The translations under genes and the position numbers were made by a program. Below the pieces are notes generated by a model that worked only from the letters and a program-made list of their open reading frames with translations, searched no databases and was not told where the DNA came from. A stretch of 11,795 nucleotides of DNA from SSSZ01 sp035345935 (GTDB lineage Bacteria; Pseudomonadota; Gammaproteobacteria; Burkholderiales; Rhodocyclaceae). Location of the stretch: contig DAORDK010000094.1 of assembly GCA_035345935.1 (NCBI GenBank), forward strand, positions 1-11,795, read 5' to 3'. Positions 6,825 through 11,795 of this stretch are shown one piece after another. Positions within the stretch are counted from its first letter, which is position 1; each line of letters begins with the position of its first letter.

Positions 6825-7385
6825 TCAGGCGTGGCCCGCCACGTCGGACAACTGGGAGAAGCTGACACCCAGGTTTTGCATGGCAGCCGGCAGGCGCTCT
6901 TCGGGCGGGATGTCGAAAAGGATGGCGGCGCGGGCCGGGACGGTCAGCCAGGCGTTCTGCGCCAGTTCGTCCTCCAGTTGCCCGGCGCTCCACCCGGCAT
7001 AGCCCAGGGTGACGATGAGCTCATGGGGGTCGCCTTCAGTTCCCACGTGGGCAAGAATATCCCGCGAACTGGTGAGGCCCACTTCATCGTTGACCGCCAG
7101 GGTGGATTGCCAATTGCCCACGGGGCGGTGCAGGACAAAGCCGCGGTCAAGCTGGACCGGACCGCCGAAATAGACCGGCAGGTCGGCCAGACCGCCTTGA
7201 GCGAAGGGGAGATCGATTTTTTCGAACAACCCGGCCAGAGTCATGTCGATGGGACGATTGACGATGATGCCCAGGGCGCCATTGGAGTTGTGCTCGCAGA
7301 TATAGACCAGGCTATGGGCAAAATAGCGATCCTGCATCGCCGGCATGGCGATGAGGAAGTTGTCGGTCAGGTTGACGCTGTCCAT
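6825..7385 (-). CDS. yqgE: YqgE/AlgH family protein
   Basis: YqgE (UPF0301, AlgH) is a conserved cytoplasmic protein whose molecular role is not settled; the Pseudomonas name comes from a link to alginate regulation. The 186 residues contain the family blocks LTDNFLIAMPAM (6-17), SNGALGIIVNRP (34-45), VYFGGPV (71-77) and LGYAGWSAGQLEDEL (127-141) with NAWL (144-147). Length is normal. The ATG at 7385 has an in-frame TAG 15 bases upstream and no other start codon between, so the start is firm. There is no Shine-Dalgarno. A -10-like TACAAT (7397 to 7392) ends six bases before the ATG, so a leaderless transcript is possible but unproven. It is the first gene of the minus-strand operon leading to pyrC' and diverges from phrB. 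Confidence 0.94.
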   Translation of the reverse strand: MDSVNLTDNFLIAMPAMQDRYFAHSLVYICEHNSNGALGIIVNRPIDMTLAGLFEKIDLPFAQGGLADLPVYFGGPVQLDRGFVLHRPVGNWQSTLAVNDEVGLTSSRDILAHVGTEGDPHELIVTLGYAGWSAGQLEDELAQNAWLTVPARAAILFDIPPEERLPAAMQNLGVSFSQLSDVAGHA

Positions 7386-7399
7386 GACCGAATTGTAAA
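7372..7399 (+). promoter_or_regulatory. phrB: Possible sigma-70 promoter of phrB
   Basis: TTGACG (7372-7377) and TGTAAA (7394-7399) are spaced by 16 bp. They match five and four of six consensus bases. The -35 lies inside the start of yqgE on the other strand. Transcription would begin near 7407 and leave a leader of about 50 bases. The match is by eye and could be chance. Confidence 0.3.
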
Positions 7400-7456
7400 C
7401 CTAGAAACCGGAGTTACGGGTTCGTCCGACCTCCAAATGCCAACTGGGAAGCGAAC

Positions 7457-8881
7457 ATGACTTTCGATCCGCCTGCCGCCTTGGTCTGGTTTCGCCGCGA
7501 TCTGCGGGATTACGACCATGCGGCGCTGGACGCTGCGGCCGATGCCGGTCGTGTTTACTGTGCCTTCGTCTTCGATCGGGAAATCCTCGACGTCCTGCCC
7601 GCGCGCCGGGACCGGCGACTCCATTACATCCGGGAGTCCCTGGTGGAACTCGATCGTGCCCTTGCCGCAAGGGGCGGCGGATTGATCGTGCGCGAGGGGA
7701 TGGCGCGGGCGGAAATCCCCCGCCTGGCGCGGGAACTTGGAGTGAGCGCGGTATTTGCGAATCGGGACTACGAGCCCGCCGCCAAGGACAGGGATGCCGC
7801 CGTTGCCGCTGCCTTGAGCGAGTGCGGAATCGACTTCCGGACGGTCAAGGACCAGGTTCTTCACGACGGCGACGACATCCTGACCGGCGCCGGTCGTCCC
7901 TACACCGTCTTCACTCCTTATGGCCGCGCTTGGCGGGCGCGGCTCGCAGCCGAGGGCGTGGCGCCCTACTCGCGAGAGCCCCGGTTGGTGCGGCCGCCGT
8001 CGGGAAGTCGCATCCCGACCCTGGACGAACTCGGGTTCGCCCCCACCGACCTGCTCGATTTGGGCATCCGACCCGGTATGGCCGGTGCGCGGTCGGCCTG
8101 GGACGATTTCCGTCCCCGCATGGGGGACTATGCCGCACGGCGCGACTTCCCCGGGGTGAAGGGAGTTTCCTATCTTTCCGTCCATCTGCGTTTCGGAACG
8201 CTGTCGGTACGGGAACTGGTCGGAGAGGCCTTGGCGACTGCAGGGGTCGGGGCCGAAACCTGGCTCGGCGAGCTGGCTTGGCGGGACTTCTTCTTCAGCA
8301 TCCTGGATCGCTTTCCCCAGGTCGAAAAACGGTGCTTTCGGCCCGAATTCGACCGTCTGGTCTGGGACGACTGGCCGGAGGGATTGGCGGCCTGGCGCGA
8401 GGGGCGGACCGGCTATCCGCTGGTGGACGCGGGGATGCGCCAGTTGGCTCGGAGCGGCTACATGCACAATCGCCTGCGCATGGTGGTCGCATCCTTTCTG
8501 TGCAAGGATCTGGGCATCGACTGGCGCCATGGGGAGCGCCATTTCGCCGCCTGCCTGAACGACTTCGACCTCGCCGCCAACAATGGCGGCTGGCAATGGG
8601 CGGCGTCCACGGGGTGCGACGCGCAACCCTATTTCCGCATCTTCAATCCGGTCAGCCAGTCGGAGCGCTTCGATCCCGACGGCCGCTTCATCCGCCGCTA
8701 CCTACCGGAGCTCGCCCGGGTTCCGGATCGCCACATCCATGCGCCTTGGCGCATGAGTCCGGCCGAGCAGGCGGCGGCCGGGTTTGTCCTCGGCCGCGAC
8801 TACCCGGCGCCCCTGGTCGACCATGCCGCAGCCCGGCGGCGCACCCTGGAGCGCTATCGAAGCGTCAGATCCGACGCTTAG
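7457..8881 (+). CDS. phrB: Deoxyribodipyrimidine photolyase (class I CPD photolyase)
   Basis: PhrB uses blue light and FADH- to split cyclobutane pyrimidine dimers in DNA. The 474 residues start with an antenna-chromophore Rossmann domain (ALVWFRRDLR at 8-17). The helical FAD domain follows: GELAWRDFFFSIL (271-283) with the DNA- and FAD-site Glu272 and Trp275, GYPLVDAGMRQL (319-330), GYMHNRLRMVVASFL (334-348), and DLAANNGGWQWAASTG (371-386) with AQPYFRIFNP (389-398). The electron-transfer triad corresponding to E. coli W306, W359 and W382 is intact as W313, W356 and W379, so an active enzyme is expected. Length matches E. coli PhrB. GGGAAG lies five bases before the ATG. The 3' end overlaps chpA on the opposite strand by 17 bp. 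A cryptochrome is less likely, because the CPD-type active site and short C-terminus fit photolyase. Confidence 0.95.
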   Translation: MTFDPPAALVWFRRDLRDYDHAALDAAADAGRVYCAFVFDREILDVLPARRDRRLHYIRESLVELDRALAARGGGLIVREGMARAEIPRLARELGVSAVFANRDYEPAAKDRDAAVAAALSECGIDFRTVKDQVLHDGDDILTGAGRPYTVFTPYGRAWRARLAAEGVAPYSREPRLVRPPSGSRIPTLDELGFAPTDLLDLGIRPGMAGARSAWDDFRPRMGDYAARRDFPGVKGVSYLSVHLRFGTLSVRELVGEALATAGVGAETWLGELAWRDFFFSILDRFPQVEKRCFRPEFDRLVWDDWPEGLAAWREGRTGYPLVDAGMRQLARSGYMHNRLRMVVASFLCKDLGIDWRHGERHFAACLNDFDLAANNGGWQWAASTGCDAQPYFRIFNPVSQSERFDPDGRFIRRYLPELARVPDRHIHAPWRMSPAEQAAAGFVLGRDYPAPLVDHAAARRRTLERYRSVRSDA

Positions 8882-11795
8882 CCTGGGTGTAGCTGCCGAT
8901 CAGGCGCAGGAGCTCGTCCTCGTCGTAGGGTTTTCCGAGGTAGTGATCGGCGCCGATTTCCTCCGCGTACTTGCGGTGTTTGTCGGCGGTACGGGAGGTG
9001 ATCATGATGATCGGGACTCCCTTCCACTGGTTGTCGGCCCGAATGTTGCGGACCAGTTCGAAGCCATCCATGCGCGGCATTTCGATATCCGACAGGATGA
9101 CGTCGGGCAGCACCTCCTGAAGTTGCTCCAGGGCGTCGACGCCGTCTTTGGCCGTAACCACCTGGTAGCCTTCCCGAGACAGCAGGCGGCCGGTGATCTT
9201 GCGTACGGTCAGGGAATCGTCCACCACCAGCACGGTGGGCAGGGTGGACGGGGCGCTCGGGGTCGGCGCGGTCGCCACCGGGACCGTCGTGGCGACCGCG
9301 GCGCGGCGGCTCGCCAGAGCGACCGGATTGAGAATCAGGACGACTTGGCCGTCACCGAGGACGGTGGCTCCGTCGATGCCGACTACGCGGGCGAGTTGGG
9401 CGCCGATGTTCTTGACCACAACTTCCTGGTTGCCCTTCAATTCGTCCACCTGGACCGCCGCCCGCTGGGAACCGGAGCGCATCAGGATCACCCAGTAGCG
9501 ACGCCGGTTTTCCGGCAGGGCTCCAGGATCACCGAGCAAGTGCGGCAGGAAATGGAAGGGGTATTGGTTGCCATGCCATTCGGCAGCGCCGCGTTCGCGC
9601 AAGGCGGCGAGATCCTTCTCCTTCAACTCCTGGACCTGCTCGATCATGGTCGAGGGAACCGCATAGAGGGCGCCGCCGGCCCGCAGGAGGAGCGTCTGGG
9701 TGACGGCGAGAGTGAGCGGCAGGTAGAGTCGGAAAGTGGTTCCTTGTCCGAGGGTAGTGGCGATTTCGATTCGCCCGCCAAGGCTGCTCACTTCCGTCTT
9801 GACCACGTCCATGCCGACGCCGCGGCCGGCGATCTGGGTGACTTCGCCGGCGGTCGAAAATCCGGGCTGGAAGATCAGGTCGTAGAGGTGGGCATCGTCG
9901 ACGGCTTCGCCGGCGGCAATGAAGCCTAAGGCTTCACCCTTCGCTCGGATGCGCTCGGCATTGAGGCCGCCCCCGTCGTCGCTCATCGCAATGATGATTT
10001 CGTTGCCCTCCTGGCGGAGTGCGAGGGTGATTTCACCGATCTCGGATTTGCCGCAGGCTGCGCGCTCGGCACGGGATTCGATGCCGTGGGTGACCGCATT
10101 GCGAAGCATGTGCTCCAGGGGGGCGAGCATCTTGTCGAGGACCGAACGGTCGATTTCCACCTGGCCGCCGCGAATATCCAGGTTGGCGCGTTTGCCCAAT
10201 TCCTTGGAGGTCTGGCGAACGATGCGATAGAGCCGCTCGGCCTGACTCGCGAAGGGCAGCATGCGTACGCCCATGAGCTCTTGCTGTAGGCCCCGATTGA
10301 GTCGGGCCTGGGCAAGGAGCGCGGCATTGGCGTCGTCGAGGTTCTTCAGGAGGTTCTGCTGCACGGTGGCGACGTCATTCACCGATTCGGCCATGAAGCG
10401 CGTGAGTTCCTGGAAGCGCGTGAAACGATCGAGTTCCAGAGGATCGAAGTCGGACTGGCCCTCGTGAGCCTGGGCCACCCGGGCCTGGATCTGGGTCTCC
10501 GCCTGGATTTCGATGTCCCGCAATTGACGGCGCAGGCGAATGACGTTTTCCGTGAGATCGAGGAGCGAGGTCTTGAGGCCGCGCATTTCGCCTTCGATGC
10601 GGGCGCGGGCAATGGACAACTCGCCGGCCTCGTTGACCAGCCGGTCCACCAATTCGGCGCGCACCCGCAAGCTTGCCCGCCGGTCGGCGAATTCGTGCTC
10701 GTGTTCCGGCTGCGCGGCGGGGCCGACCGGAGCCGGGGCGGCGGCCTTGGGTTCGGTCGCGTCGGCTACAGGCGTGCCGGGGGCAGTCGCGGACTCGGCG
10801 GTCGAACCCGGAGCGGTCTCAGGGAAGAGCACCGGCAGATCGCCAGCCTGAAGGTGATCGACCAACTGCACCAAGGTGTCGCACCCGCTCTCCACTTCGT
10901 CGATCTGGGCGGCATTGGCATTTCCGCCACGGACGATTTCCTCTACCCGGGTTTCCAGGCGGTGGGTCAATTCGCCCAGATTCATCGCGCCAGCCATGCG
11001 GGCGCTACCCTTGAAGGTATGGAGATGGCGGGCCAGGGCGCGGGGTGCGGCGCCGTCTCCGGGCTGCTGGCGCCAGGCCTGAATCTGCTCGTTGAAGCCG
11101 CGAATCAGCTCCAGTGCCTCCTCCAGGAAGATGGGCAGCAACTGGTCGTCCAACTCATCCTTGAGGCGGGGGAGTTCCAGCGCTTGTTCGACCGGGGCAC
11201 GGGGGCCACCGCTGACCAGGGATTGCTCGGCAAGATCGATTTCCCCGGGGCTGCCGGCATCCTCCGCAATTTCAAGCTCGAAGCCCGGTTCCTCGACGCC
11301 AAGCGTTTCCAGATTCGCGGAGTCGTCGGATTTCAGTGTGACTGAAACCGGCGGGTAGATTTCGTCGAGGGCTTCGACCAAAGTCGGTAGTGGATCCGGA
11401 CCGCGATCGTCGCTCAATGCGGTGTACATCTCCTCCAGGCCGAGTACCGCCTGGCGAACGGTTTCCAGACCTTCGATGCTTCCAGGGCGAGCGCTCGCAT
11501 CCCTGCGCAGCAGGGCGTGCTCCAGCGCAACCGCCAATTGATGAATGGGGAGCAGCCCGACGGTAGCCGCAATACCCCCCAGAGTATGGGCGGCCCGCGT
11601 TATCGCAAAAGTCGTGGGACCCTCAGGGTCGACCGTGAGTTGAGCAAGGCTTGCATGCAGAGTATCGAGATGCTCGCGTGCCTCTTCGCGAAAAATGTCA
11701 AACAGGGTGGCAGCGCCAGCGGGTTCCGGGATCGGCTCGAGAATCGGCTCAGGAATCGGCTCAGGAATCGGCTCAGGAATCGGCTCAGGAATCGG
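8865..11795 (-). CDS. chpA: ChpA/PilL-type hybrid CheA kinase of type IV pilus chemosensing (N-terminus cut by window edge)
   Basis: This is a hybrid chemotaxis-type histidine kinase of the pilus (Pil-Chp) pathway. It is open across 976 codons to the right edge, so the start is outside. Residues are numbered from the edge. A (PIPE)n linker (1-24) precedes a degenerate Hpt domain with H70 in AAHTLGGIAATVG, lacking the usual lysine. Next is a full Hpt with H259 in HTFKGSARMAG, then an Ala/Pro linker (about 327-365). The CheA dimerisation segment starts at VDRLVNEAGELSIARARIE (383-401). The ATPase has its N box HMLRNAVTHGIE (562-573), DDGGGL (606-611) and GRGVGMDVV (657-665). A CheW domain covers about 691-831. 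The receiver has DDS (859-861), phospho-acceptor D903 and K955. All catalytic residues are present. The name rests on domain order and on pilT in the window; other multi-Hpt CheA kinases cannot be excluded. Confidence 0.88.
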   Translation of the reverse strand, partial: PIPEPIPEPIPEPIPEPILEPIPEPAGAATLFDIFREEAREHLDTLHASLAQLTVDPEGPTTFAITRAAHTLGGIAATVGLLPIHQLAVALEHALLRRDASARPGSIEGLETVRQAVLGLEEMYTALSDDRGPDPLPTLVEALDEIYPPVSVTLKSDDSANLETLGVEEPGFELEIAEDAGSPGEIDLAEQSLVSGGPRAPVEQALELPRLKDELDDQLLPIFLEEALELIRGFNEQIQAWRQQPGDGAAPRALARHLHTFKGSARMAGAMNLGELTHRLETRVEEIVRGGNANAAQIDEVESGCDTLVQLVDHLQAGDLPVLFPETAPGSTAESATAPGTPVADATEPKAAAPAPVGPAAQPEHEHEFADRRASLRVRAELVDRLVNEAGELSIARARIEGEMRGLKTSLLDLTENVIRLRRQLRDIEIQAETQIQARVAQAHEGQSDFDPLELDRFTRFQELTRFMAESVNDVATVQQNLLKNLDDANAALLAQARLNRGLQQELMGVRMLPFASQAERLYRIVRQTSKELGKRANLDIRGGQVEIDRSVLDKMLAPLEHMLRNAVTHGIESRAERAACGKSEIGEITLALRQEGNEIIIAMSDDGGGLNAERIRAKGEALGFIAAGEAVDDAHLYDLIFQPGFSTAGEVTQIAGRGVGMDVVKTEVSSLGGRIEIATTLGQGTTFRLYLPLTLAVTQTLLLRAGGALYAVPSTMIEQVQELKEKDLAALRERGAAEWHGNQYPFHFLPHLLGDPGALPENRRRYWVILMRSGSQRAAVQVDELKGNQEVVVKNIGAQLARVVGIDGATVLGDGQVVLILNPVALASRRAAVATTVPVATAPTPSAPSTLPTVLVVDDSLTVRKITGRLLSREGYQVVTAKDGVDALEQLQEVLPDVILSDIEMPRMDGFELVRNIRADNQWKGVPIIMITSRTADKHRKYAEEIGADHYLGKPYDEDELLRLIGSYTQAKRRI
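11724..11795 (-). repeat. In-frame 12-bp tandem repeat encoding Pro-Ile-Pro-Glu in chpA
   Basis: Six 12-bp units lie head to tail, read on the minus strand as CCGATTCCTGAG. The four nearest the edge (11795 to 11748) are identical; the next gives PILE (11747 to 11736) and the last gives PIPE with different codons (11735 to 11724). The run continues past the window, so its true copy number is unknown. It forms a stiff Pro/Glu linker before a degenerate Hpt domain. Because the unit is a multiple of three, copy changes by slippage would alter linker length without breaking the frame. Confidence 0.95.

Noticed and set aside
7367..8626. 419-codon minus-strand open frame opposite phrB
   Set aside because: phrB has full photolyase motifs on the other strand; this frame shows no family signature.
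8784..9929. 381-codon plus-strand open frame opposite chpA
   Set aside because: It mirrors the receiver, CheW and ATPase coding sequence of chpA and has no recognisable motif.
10464..11345. 293-codon plus-strand open frame opposite chpA
   Set aside because: Shadow of the Hpt and linker region of chpA; no signature and no sensible start context.
11535..11537. TTG as start codon of chpA
   Set aside because: The frame continues open through an Hpt domain and the PIPE repeat to the window edge, so the true start lies outside.
11731..11795. Repeat array at the right edge as a CRISPR or iteron origin
   Set aside because: Units are 12 bp, contiguous without spacers, and in frame within chpA, so they are a coding tandem repeat.

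Overview
The window is GC-rich chromosomal DNA, densely packed with genes. It most likely comes from a betaproteobacterium, perhaps Rhodocyclales or a relative. That placement rests on protein style and gene order only; there is no rRNA or other marker here. No tRNA, rRNA, insertion sequence, CRISPR array or phage gene was seen. It looks like conserved core genome rather than an accessory island. The gene neighbourhoods (pilT / yggS-proC-yggT-yggU; yqgE-ruvX-pyrR-pyrB-pyrC'; chpA) resemble the region around pilT, pyrB and chpA in Pseudomonas aeruginosa as I remember it.

Layout. Positions 1-922 (minus) hold the first 307 codons of pilT, the type IV pilus retraction ATPase, cut by the left edge. 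A 57-bp divergent promoter gap separates it from a plus-strand operon: yggS (PLP homeostasis), possibly a 49-codon small ORF, proC (last step of proline synthesis), yggT (membrane protein) and yggU (DUF167). Start and stop codons overlap through most of this operon. A 134-bp convergent gap with small hairpins follows. Next is a minus-strand operon, read right to left: yqgE, ruvX (YqgF), pyrR, pyrB and pyrC'. Its last gene encodes a dihydroorotase-like protein that has lost the metal-binding histidines. It is expected to be a structural partner of the PyrB aspartate transcarbamoylase rather than an enzyme.

Divergent from yqgE is phrB, a class I photolyase with an intact tryptophan triad. The end of phrB overlaps the end of a long minus-strand gene by 17 bp. 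That gene is a ChpA/PilL-type hybrid CheA kinase (two Hpt domains visible, then dimerisation, ATPase, CheW and receiver domains). It runs off the right edge inside a perfect 12-bp coding tandem repeat that spells Pro-Ile-Pro-Glu.

How the genes relate: pilT and chpA both serve type IV pili (the retraction motor, and the chemosensory kinase that controls pilus activity). pyrR, pyrB and pyrC' form the pyrimidine module. yggS, proC, yggT and yggU form a widely conserved housekeeping cluster. I see no clear undescribed system. The points most worth checking are the catalytically dead PyrC', the 49-codon ORF wedged between yggS and proC, the expandable PIPE repeat, and the tail-to-tail phrB/chpA overlap.
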